From: Humibacter sp. RRB41
GTDB lineage: Bacteria; Actinomycetota; Actinomycetes; Actinomycetales; Microbacteriaceae
DNA length: 64,000 nucleotides
Assembly (NCBI RefSeq): GCF_022761015.1
Contig: NZ_JAKWJQ010000008.1
Coordinates: forward strand, 94,067-158,066
Direction of reading: 5' to 3'
The position numbers and the translations under genes are program-made. This document shows positions 49,600 through 56,296 of the stretch, one piece after another (the first letter of the stretch is position 1; every line of letters begins with the position of its first letter). Under the pieces are notes generated by a model. It did not search any database, was not told where the DNA came from, and was given only the letters and a program-made list of their open reading frames with translations.

Positions 49600-50051
49600 G
49601 AGTCGGCGAGCTCTCTGATCACCTTCGCTGCTTCACCGAGCAGGGCCCGCTTCGCGGGAGGAAGCTTCGCCAGACGCTTGTCGAGCCAGGCGTCGCGGCG
49701 GCGGCGGGTCTCTGCGACGAGCTCGCGGCCGGCATCCGTCGGAATGAAGTACACCTTGCGGCGATCGTCGACGGATGCTCGACGCACCAGATACCCGGCG
49801 GCCTCCAGCTGGTTGACGGTGCGGTTCATCGACGGCGGCTTCACACGCTCGAACTCGCTGAGCTCGCCGAGGGTCTTCTCGCCCTCGCGGCAGAGGAAGG
49901 CGAGCACGCTGTACTGGCCGTCGCCGAGCTCGTTGTCGGCTTTCTCGGCGCGGAGCCGTCGTGACAGCCGGGTGACGGCGACACGCAACTCCGACGAGAG
50001 CTCGTGCGTCGTGATGCGCTTGCCCACGGGAGCCGAGTCTGTCGAAGTCAT
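49596..50051 (-). CDS. MarR-family transcriptional regulator
   Basis: The 151-residue protein has the MarR winged helix (TLGELSEFERVKPPSMNRTVNQLEAAGYLVRR, then DDRRKVYFIPTDAGREL with the wing). Start ATG 50051 is chosen because TATGCT (50064-50059) would be a -10 seven bases earlier, which excludes the in-frame upstream start at 50063. A TTAGCCAGGCTAA palindrome lies just behind the -10. It is expected to repress itself and the downstream MFS exporter. Confidence 0.9.
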   Translation of the reverse strand: MTSTDSAPVGKRITTHELSSELRVAVTRLSRRLRAEKADNELGDGQYSVLAFLCREGEKTLGELSEFERVKPPSMNRTVNQLEAAGYLVRRASVDDRRKVYFIPTDAGRELVAETRRRRDAWLDKRLAKLPPAKRALLGEAAKVIRELADS

Positions 50052-50069
50052 GATGTTTAGCATAGCAAA

Positions 50070-50082
50070 TTAGCCAGGCTAA
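50070..50082. promoter_or_regulatory. MarR operator TTAGCCAGGCTAA
   Basis: A 13-bp palindrome with central A, six bases upstream of the -10 TATGCT on the minus strand, with a further TTAGC half-site at 50057-50061. Position and symmetry fit autorepression by the MarR protein. Confidence 0.65.
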
Positions 50083-50144
50083 CTATTCCGCGTGGAGGGC
50101 GAGTCTCGAATGTACTGGCCCGAGTCGTCCGGCGCAGCCACAAA

Positions 50145-50199
50145 TCAGGACATGCGGGCAGTCGCCGACATATCCGGTTCCGCTGCCGGTATGTCCTGA
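50145..50199. repeat. 17-bp inverted repeat with 21-base loop
   Basis: TCAGGACATGCGGGCAG (50145-50161) pairs with CTGCCGGTATGTCCTGA (50183-50199) with two mismatches. It stands alone between the divergent MarR and lipase-like genes, and no T-run follows on either side. It could be a small palindromic element or a regulatory hairpin. Confidence 0.6.
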
Positions 50200-50257
50200 A
50201 TCATGGTGGATCCCGACGGCCGCCCCGCCCACCCAACTGAGATGCGAGAATCAGCCC

Positions 50258-51103
50258 GTGCCGAGCTTCGAAGATGAACAGGGCGTCACCGTCACCTACT
50301 ACGTGTGGAAGGTCGAGCATCCGCGTGCCGTGATCAACCTGGTGCACGGGCTGGGTGAATACGCCACGAGGTATGAGCCGCTGATCGCGGTGTTGAACGA
50401 GTCGGGCTTCAGCGTCTACGCGGCCGACCAGAGGGGACACGGACAGACCGGCCTCGATCAGTGGCACGGCGATCGCGCGAAGCTGGGGCGGCTGGGACCG
50501 GGCGGGCTGCGGGCGGCCGTCGAGGACATCCGTCGGCTCGGCCGCATCGTCCGCGAGGAGAACTCCGGCGTTCCGCTGGTGCTGCTCGGGCACAGCTGGG
50601 GGTCGCTGATGGCGCAGATGCTGGTGAACGATCATTCCGACGAGCTCGACGCGCTCGTGCTCACCGGAACCGCGTACCGGATGCCGCTCCACATGGAATC
50701 CGGCGACCTCAACAAGCATCACAAGCACCTCGGCACCACCGGATACGAGTGGCTCAGCCGCGACGAGCAGGTCTCCGCGGACTTCGCAGCCGACCCGCTC
50801 ACGTTCGACGCCGACGTGCTGAAGCTGTTCGGCGTCGCGGACGGGCTGCGTCTGTTCGGGCGACCGCGGGCGGGCATCCGCGACCTGCCGCTTCTCGTGA
50901 TGATCGGCGAGGAGGACTCGCTCGGTGGGCCCAAGAGCGTTCGCATGCTCATTGCGGCATATGAGAAGCGGGCCGGGTTCACCGACACGACGCTGAAGAT
51001 CTATCCCGGTGCGCGGCACGAGGTGTTCAACGAGACCAATCGCGACGAGGTCATCGCCGATCTCGTGCACTGGCTGGATGCTCGGTTCCCCGCCTTGGTC
51101 TGA
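50258..51103 (+). CDS. alpha/beta hydrolase, monoacylglycerol lipase/lysophospholipase type
   Basis: The 281-residue protein carries the serine aminopeptidase S33/MGL pattern: LVHGLGEYATRYEPL, ADQRGHGQTG, nucleophile GHSWGS, acidic residue in GEEDSLGGP, and catalytic His in PGARHEVFNE. It has no signal peptide. GAGAAT (50246-50251) lies exactly six bases before GTG 50258, supporting a leaderless transcript and this start. The role is probably hydrolysis of acylglycerols or lysophospholipids. Confidence 0.87.
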   Translation: MPSFEDEQGVTVTYYVWKVEHPRAVINLVHGLGEYATRYEPLIAVLNESGFSVYAADQRGHGQTGLDQWHGDRAKLGRLGPGGLRAAVEDIRRLGRIVREENSGVPLVLLGHSWGSLMAQMLVNDHSDELDALVLTGTAYRMPLHMESGDLNKHHKHLGTTGYEWLSRDEQVSADFAADPLTFDADVLKLFGVADGLRLFGRPRAGIRDLPLLVMIGEEDSLGGPKSVRMLIAAYEKRAGFTDTTLKIYPGARHEVFNETNRDEVIADLVHWLDARFPALV

Positions 51104-51194
51104 GGTTCGACGGCAGGGTGCCCGCTCGCGCGCGCGTCGCCCGAACGAGGGGCATCCGTCGTCTTGACAGTGGGCACCACGACGCCCACACTAC

Positions 51195-51206
51195 TGAGAG
51201 CGCTCT
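51195..51206. promoter_or_regulatory. perfect palindrome GAGAGCGCTCTC
   Basis: A 12-bp LacI-operator-like palindrome in the 277-bp gap between the lipase-like gene and the lipoate ligase gene. It is about 175 bases upstream of the latter and no sugar gene is adjacent. The rest of the gap shows nothing further apart from the -10 of the next gene. Confidence 0.35.
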
Positions 51207-51380
51207 CTCGGTTGCGGAACCCTGAGGCGCGACATCGGTTCACTCCGATCGGCTGCAAAGCCATACGATCGCGGCGGATGCCGGGGGCATGGCCCGGCAT
51301 CCGCCGCGTCTTCGTCAGCGGCCCTCGGCCAGCGGCCTGCGGCCCTCACCCGCGCGAGCGCCGCGCCATACTCTTGAGGG

Positions 51381-52430
51381 ATGCACGGTGAGTACAAGGT
51401 CCCTGGCGGAAAGCTCGTGGTGGTCGACTTCGACGTCGTCGACGGTGGGATCGCGAACTTCCACCTGGCGGGCGACTTCTTCCTCGAACCCGACTCGGCC
51501 CTCGAGGCGATCGACGCCGCGGTGAACGGGCTGGCGGCCGAGTCCGATTCCGCCGCCATCGCCGACGCCGTTCGTCGGGCCCTGCCGGCGGATGCCGTAC
51601 TGCTCGGCTTCTCCCCAGAGGCCGTCGCCGTGGCCATCCGTCGTTCTCTCTCGAACGCGACCACCTGGCGCGACTACGACTGGGAGATCGTGCACGCGAA
51701 GGCCGTTCCGCCGCGCCTGCACCTCGCCCTCGACGAGGCCATGAGCAACTCGCTCGCGGAGGGGTTGCGGAAGCCGACCCTGCGCATCTGGGAGTGGGAC
51801 GAATCCGCCGTCGTCATCGGCAGCTTCCAGTCGGTGAAGAACGAGGTCGATCCACAGGGCGCACAGCGCTACGGCTTCGACGTCGTGCGCCGCATCACCG
51901 GCGGCGGCGCGATGATGATGGAGAAGGGCAACGTCGTCACGTATTCGCTCTACGTGCCCGCAGAGCTGGTCTCGGGCATGAGTTTCGCCGACAGCTACGC
52001 CTACCTGGACGACTGGGCCCTCGTCGCCCTCCGATCGCTCGGGGTCGACGCCACCTACAAGCCGCTCAACGACATCGCCAGCCCGCAGGGCAAGATCGGC
52101 GGAGCAGCCCAGAAGCGTTTCAAGAACGGCGCCGTGCTGCACCACGTGACCATGAGCTACGACATGGACGGTCAGAAGATGACCGAGGTGCTGCGCATCG
52201 GCCGCGAGAAGATCAGCGACAAGGGCATCACCTCGGCCGCCAAGCGCGTCGATCCCCTTCGGGCTCAGAGCGGGCTCAGCCGCGCCGAGATCATCGAGCG
52301 CATGAAGCAGACCTTCACCGAGCTCTACGGTGCCGTCCCCGGCGACATCACGGATGCCGAATATGCGGAGGCGGAGCGCCTCGTCGCCGAGAAGTTCGGC
52401 ACCGACGACTGGCTCTACCGTGTGCCGTAG
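51381..52430 (+). CDS. lplA: lipoate-protein ligase with N-terminal accessory domain
   Basis: The 349-residue protein attaches lipoate to acceptor proteins. Residues about 1-85 (GEYKVPGGKLVVVDFDVV, NFHLAGDFFLEP) match the small accessory domain that is C-terminal in E. coli LplA; residues about 105-349 form the catalytic BPL/LplA domain with RRITGGGA (170-177) and the lipoate-contacting lysine in QGKIGGAAQ (K238). The domain order is thus reversed relative to E. coli. TACTCT (51369-51374) lies six bases before ATG 51381, suggesting a leaderless message. Confidence 0.85.
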   Translation: MHGEYKVPGGKLVVVDFDVVDGGIANFHLAGDFFLEPDSALEAIDAAVNGLAAESDSAAIADAVRRALPADAVLLGFSPEAVAVAIRRSLSNATTWRDYDWEIVHAKAVPPRLHLALDEAMSNSLAEGLRKPTLRIWEWDESAVVIGSFQSVKNEVDPQGAQRYGFDVVRRITGGGAMMMEKGNVVTYSLYVPAELVSGMSFADSYAYLDDWALVALRSLGVDATYKPLNDIASPQGKIGGAAQKRFKNGAVLHHVTMSYDMDGQKMTEVLRIGREKISDKGITSAAKRVDPLRAQSGLSRAEIIERMKQTFTELYGAVPGDITDAEYAEAERLVAEKFGTDDWLYRVP

Positions 52431-52538
52431 GGGAAGCATCCGCTGAGCCCGAGGCTCTCGGCTTGTCTGTGCAGTAGTGATGCCCGACCCTGAATGCGGG
52501 TGCACAACGAGGTATACGAGCTCCACTAAACTACCCGC

Positions 52539-52844
52539 GTGGGTTGGTGGGTACTGGTCGGCGTGATCGCGGTCTGCGTGCTGCTCTGGGTGGCCCATCG
52601 GCTCGGCTGGATCGATCTCTCCGACAAGAGCCGGTCGTCGTCGAGCGGCTCGCGAAGCGGCGGCGGCGTGCTCATGATCGGCGATGAGGTCTTCGCACCG
52701 GCGAAGCACGAGGCCCAGCTCGAGCTCGACAGGCAGGCGCGTCTGCCGGTCCCTGCTCCCATTCCCGGCGACGGCGACAAGGGCATCTTCGGCGACGGCC
52801 CAGTGCGCATCGAACTGGATGCCGAAGGCCGCCCGCGCCGCTGA
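52539..52844 (+). CDS. small single-TM protein, DUF6191-like
   Basis: A 101-residue protein with one N-terminal membrane helix (WWVLVGVIAVCVLLWVAHRL), a Ser/Gly-rich linker, and a segment DEVFAPAKHEAQLELDRQ that resembles DUF6191 proteins of actinobacteria. TAAACT (52527-52532) is six bases before GTG 52539, which supports the start. Function unknown. Confidence 0.65.
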   Translation: MGWWVLVGVIAVCVLLWVAHRLGWIDLSDKSRSSSSGSRSGGGVLMIGDEVFAPAKHEAQLELDRQARLPVPAPIPGDGDKGIFGDGPVRIELDAEGRPRR

Positions 52845-52870
52845 GCGTCGTCACGCGAGATGATGGCCGC

Positions 52871-53884
52871 ATGGATGCCATCGATGCACTGAACGAGATC
52901 GCGTTCCTGCTCGAGCGCGACCTCGCGCCCCGGTTCAAGGTGCAGGCGTTCCGCAGGGCGGCCGGCGCGATCGAGGGGATGAGCGCGTCCGAGCTGGCCG
53001 ATCGCCTCGACGACGGCCGCCTCGCGCACACCAAGGGGATCGGCGCACGGACCCTCGAGGTCATCACGCAGGCGGCCGCCGGTGAGACGCCCGACTACCT
53101 GGCGTCGTTGCGGGCGCAGCAGAAGGATGCCCCAGCCTCCTCGCTCGCCGCAGCCCTGCGCGGGGACCTGCACTCGCACACGAACTGGTCGGACGGCACC
53201 GTTCCGATCGACGCGATGGCGGATGCCGCCACAATGCTCGGCCGCGAATACCAGGCCATCACGGACCACTCGCCGCACCTCACGGTGGCCAACGGGCTCA
53301 GCACCGAGCGCCTCACGCAGCAGCTCGCGCGCATCGCCGAGTGGAACGCGACGCATCAGGGGGAGGTGACGTTGCTCACGGGGATCGAGGTGGACATCCT
53401 CGACGACGGGTCGCTCGATCAGACCCCCGACGTGCTCGCAGCGCTTGACGTGGTCGTGGCGAGCGTGCACTCCAAGCTCCGTGCCGACGAGACGGTGATG
53501 ACGAGGCGGATGCTCGCGGCCGTGCGCAACCCCGCCACCGCCGTGCTCGGACACTGCACCGGCCGGCTGGTTCAGGGGTCACGCGGCACGAGACCGCAGT
53601 CCGCGTTCGATGCGAAGCGCGTCTTCACGGCGTGCGCCGACAACGACGTGGCCGTCGAGATCAACTCGCGTCCGGAGCGGCAGGATCCGCCGGACGACCT
53701 CATCGCCCTCGCCCTCGACACAGGATGCCTGTTCAGCATCGACAGCGACGCCCACGCTCCGGGGCACCTCGACTTCATCGCCCTCGGCGCGGCGCGAGCG
53801 GAGGCAGCGGGCATTCCGGCGGACCGCATCGTCACGACGTGGCAGCTCCCGCGGCTGCGCACCTGGCTCGACACCAAGCGCTGA
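52871..53884 (+). CDS. HhH-PHP protein: PolX-like ends without the polymerase core
   Basis: The 337-residue protein begins with an 8-kDa-domain-like helical region ending in a helix-hairpin-helix (HTKGIGARTLEVI, about 53-65), as in family X DNA polymerases, and continues directly into a PHP domain with all metal motifs: GDLHSHTNWSDG, AITDHSPH, GIEVDIL, VVASVHSK, LGHCTGR, EINSRP and SIDSDAHAPGH. The palm and thumb of PolX are absent. The likely activity is DNA-linked phosphoesterase or 3'-end processing (inference). GATGAT (52859-52864) lies six bases before ATG 52871. Confidence 0.85.
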   Translation: MDAIDALNEIAFLLERDLAPRFKVQAFRRAAGAIEGMSASELADRLDDGRLAHTKGIGARTLEVITQAAAGETPDYLASLRAQQKDAPASSLAAALRGDLHSHTNWSDGTVPIDAMADAATMLGREYQAITDHSPHLTVANGLSTERLTQQLARIAEWNATHQGEVTLLTGIEVDILDDGSLDQTPDVLAALDVVVASVHSKLRADETVMTRRMLAAVRNPATAVLGHCTGRLVQGSRGTRPQSAFDAKRVFTACADNDVAVEINSRPERQDPPDDLIALALDTGCLFSIDSDAHAPGHLDFIALGAARAEAAGIPADRIVTTWQLPRLRTWLDTKR

Positions 53885-53887
53885 CGA

Positions 53888-54166
53888 TTACTTCTGCAGG
53901 TCCTGGTAGTCCGGGTGGCGCTGCAGCCACGCACGCACATACGGGCAGAGGGCCACGACGCGCAGCCCCGACGCGCGAACGTCGTCCAACGCCGCCTGCA
54001 CCAGATCGGACGCGAGACCCTCGCCCTGATGACCCTCGTCCACCTCGGTGTGCGTGAAGACGATGTGGTCCGGATACCTGTTGTAGTACGAAGCGCCGAC
54101 CATATTGCCGCCGACCTCGATGACGTAGCGGGAGGCATCCTGGTCGTCGCGTACCTGTGCACTCAT
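53888..54166 (-). CDS. GNAT-family N-acetyltransferase, YjdJ type
   Basis: A 92-residue minimal GNAT domain with the acetyl-CoA-binding segment EGHQGEGLASDLVQAALDDV and the family end PYVRAWLQRHPDYQDL. TAGAGT (54178-54173) is six bases before ATG 54166, indicating a leaderless message. It converges with the PHP gene. Substrate unknown. Confidence 0.85.
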   Translation of the reverse strand: MSAQVRDDQDASRYVIEVGGNMVGASYYNRYPDHIVFTHTEVDEGHQGEGLASDLVQAALDDVRASGLRVVALCPYVRAWLQRHPDYQDLQK

Positions 54167-54223
54167 GTCGCCACTCTATGCACACCGTGCTGTGGCGGTC
54201 GGCCGAACCACGACAATGGAACA

Positions 54224-55078
54224 ATGCCCGCTTGGACTTCCGATGGCCAGAACTGCGTGTTCGAGGCCGACAACCTGGCGGTGCTTCCAACCCTTCCGGA
54301 TGCCGCATTCACGGTCATCTACATCGACCCGCCGTTCAACACGGGCCGCAGCCAGCAGCGGCAGACGCTCACCGTCGTGCGCAGTGAAGCCGAGGGATCG
54401 GTCGCCGGATTCCAGGGCCGCAGCTACGAACGCATCAAGGGCGACCTGCTGCGCTACGACGACCGGTTCGACGACTACTGGGAGTTCCTGGAGCCGCGCC
54501 TGATCGAGGCGTGGCGGCTGCTCGCCGACGACGGAACCCTCTACCTGCACCTCGACTACCGCGAGGCCCACTACGCGAAGGTGCTGCTCGACGCGCTGTT
54601 CGGCAGGGCGTCGTTCCTCAACGAGATCATCTGGGCATACGACTACGGCGCGAAGGCGAAGCGGCGCTGGCCGGCAAAGCACGACACGATCCTGGTCTAT
54701 GTGAAGAATCCGCACGCCTATCACTTCGACTCGGATGCCGTCGACCGCGAGCCCTACATGGCGCCCGGTCTCGTCACGGCGGAGAAGGCATCAAGAGGCA
54801 AGCTGCCGACGGATGTCTGGTGGCACACCATCGTGACGACGACCGGCCGCGAGAAGACGGGCTACCCGACCCAGAAGCCGGAGGGCGTGGTGCGGCGCAT
54901 GGTGCAGGCATCCTCTCGTCCTGGCGACTGGGTGCTGGACTTCTTCGCGGGAAGCGGAACAACCGGCGCGGTGTCAGCGGCGCTGGACCGCCGCTTCGTG
55001 CTCGTCGACAGCAACCCCGACGCCGTCGCGGTGATGCGAACGCGCTTCGCACGGATGCCCGACGTCGTCTTCCGCTGA
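54224..55078 (+). CDS. orphan site-specific DNA methyltransferase (beta class)
   Basis: The 284-residue enzyme transfers methyl from S-adenosylmethionine to adenine N6 or cytosine N4. Motif IV DPPF (35-38) precedes motif I DFFAGSGTTG (239-248), the order of beta-class enzymes, and YPTQKPEGVVRRMV is the conserved segment before motif I. No separate target-recognition domain or restriction gene is nearby, so it is probably a regulatory or housekeeping methylase. GACAAT (54212-54217) lies six bases before ATG 54224; the frame upstream is a shadow of the GNAT gene. Confidence 0.87.
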   Translation: MPAWTSDGQNCVFEADNLAVLPTLPDAAFTVIYIDPPFNTGRSQQRQTLTVVRSEAEGSVAGFQGRSYERIKGDLLRYDDRFDDYWEFLEPRLIEAWRLLADDGTLYLHLDYREAHYAKVLLDALFGRASFLNEIIWAYDYGAKAKRRWPAKHDTILVYVKNPHAYHFDSDAVDREPYMAPGLVTAEKASRGKLPTDVWWHTIVTTTGREKTGYPTQKPEGVVRRMVQASSRPGDWVLDFFAGSGTTGAVSAALDRRFVLVDSNPDAVAVMRTRFARMPDVVFR

Positions 55079-55111
55079 GCCGCGCTGATCCTTCGCTACT
55101 CGACCACGGGG

Positions 55112-56128
55112 TCAGCTCGAGCCGCGCACGATGAGGCGCGTCTGCAGGATGGTCTGATGTTCAACGTCCTGACCCTCGATGCTCTTCACCAGTGTGCTCG
55201 CCATCACCGCGCCCAGCTCGTTCGCCGACTGGTGCATGGTGGTGAGCGCCGGCGAGGCGGCAGACCCGAGGGCGTCGTCGTCATATCCCACCACCGCGAT
55301 ATCGCGGGGGATGCTCAGACCGTTCTCGGCGATGACGGCGTACGCACCGAGCGCCATCTGATCGTTCGCGGCGAACACGGCATCGATCGGAGTGTTCCGG
55401 GCGAGAAGGCGACGCATCGCCATGGCGCCGGATGCGGGCGAGAAGTCGCCCCACTCGATCAGCGAGGTGTCGAACCCGGCTTCGTCCATGGCCCGTCGCC
55501 ATCCGAGTTCGCGATCGAAGCCTGCGGGCATGTCGGCCGGTCCGGCGATGGTGGCGATGTTGCGTCGTCCGCGCTCGATCAGGTGCCGCGTTGCGGTCAT
55601 CGACCCCGAGATGTTGTCGACGTCGACGAACACGCTGTCGTTGTCTTCCGCGTGCAGCGGCCGGCCACCGAACACCACGGGAACCGACCTGCCCAGCCTG
55701 GCGTAGGAGTGGTCGCCGGAGTGATGGGAGACGACAAGGGCTCCGTCGATGTTGCCGCCGGTGAGGTAACGGCGGGTCTTGTCGGGGTTCGCTTCCGACG
55801 CCACCACGATGCCGAGCGTGTAATCCGTGGTCGCCAGGTGCATGGCGACGCCCTGGATGATCGAGGCGAAGAACGGATCGGTGAACACCCTCGACGTCGA
55901 CTCGGGAATGACGAGCGCGATCGACTCCGTGCGGCGGCTCGCAAGCATGCGCGCCGCGCGATTCGGAACGTAGTTCAACTCGGCGATCGCCTCGTTGACC
56001 GCCGAGATGAGTTCCGGTTTCACCTTGGGCGAGCCGTTGACGACGCGTGAAACCGTGGCTCGCGAGACGCCGGCTCGCGCCGCCACCATCTCCAGCGTCG
56101 GCGCCTGTGCCTGCGCATTCACGCTCAT
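55112..56128 (-). CDS. LacI-family transcriptional repressor
   Basis: The 338-residue repressor has recognition helix VSRATVSRVVN, hinge NRAARMLASRR, and an effector domain with SRVFTDPFFASIIQG, FAANDQMALG and VGYDDDALG. ATG 56128 gives MSVNAQAQAPTLEMVAARAGVS. A perfect palindrome TGAGAGCGCGCTCA lies 60 bases upstream and may be its own operator. Its neighbours (MFS exporter, methyltransferase) are not sugar genes, so its target is unclear. Confidence 0.87.
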   Translation of the reverse strand: MSVNAQAQAPTLEMVAARAGVSRATVSRVVNGSPKVKPELISAVNEAIAELNYVPNRAARMLASRRTESIALVIPESTSRVFTDPFFASIIQGVAMHLATTDYTLGIVVASEANPDKTRRYLTGGNIDGALVVSHHSGDHSYARLGRSVPVVFGGRPLHAEDNDSVFVDVDNISGSMTATRHLIERGRRNIATIAGPADMPAGFDRELGWRRAMDEAGFDTSLIEWGDFSPASGAMAMRRLLARNTPIDAVFAANDQMALGAYAVIAENGLSIPRDIAVVGYDDDALGSAASPALTTMHQSANELGAVMASTLVKSIEGQDVEHQTILQTRLIVRGSS

Positions 56129-56187
56129 GAAAGTCCCTTCCCGCCTGTGCGAACCTACCGCGATTCCGGCGGTAAGGCGACTCTCCG

Positions 56188-56201
56188 TGAGAGCGCGCTC
56201 A
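56188..56201. promoter_or_regulatory. perfect palindrome TGAGAGCGCGCTCA, probable LacI operator
   Basis: A 14-bp palindrome 60 bases upstream of the LacI start (56128), centred on GCGC. Similar in style to the other LacI operators of the window but with a different half-site, as its different recognition helix would predict. Confidence 0.55.
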
Positions 56202-56238
56202 TTTGTGCCCGCGAACGGGAGCGGGCCGGCACAACGAA

Positions 56239-56278
56239 GGATGCCGCGACCCGGGACGAACCCGTGGCCGCGGCATCC
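56239..56278 (-). terminator. terminator-like hairpin after the DHA2 exporter
   Basis: GGATGCCGCG (56239-56248) and CGCGGCATCC (56269-56278) form a perfect 10-bp stem with a 20-base loop, starting 19 bases beyond the exporter stop on the minus strand. No T-run follows, so termination is uncertain. Confidence 0.4.
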
Positions 56279-56296
56279 GCGTTGCTGTCGCTCCGG

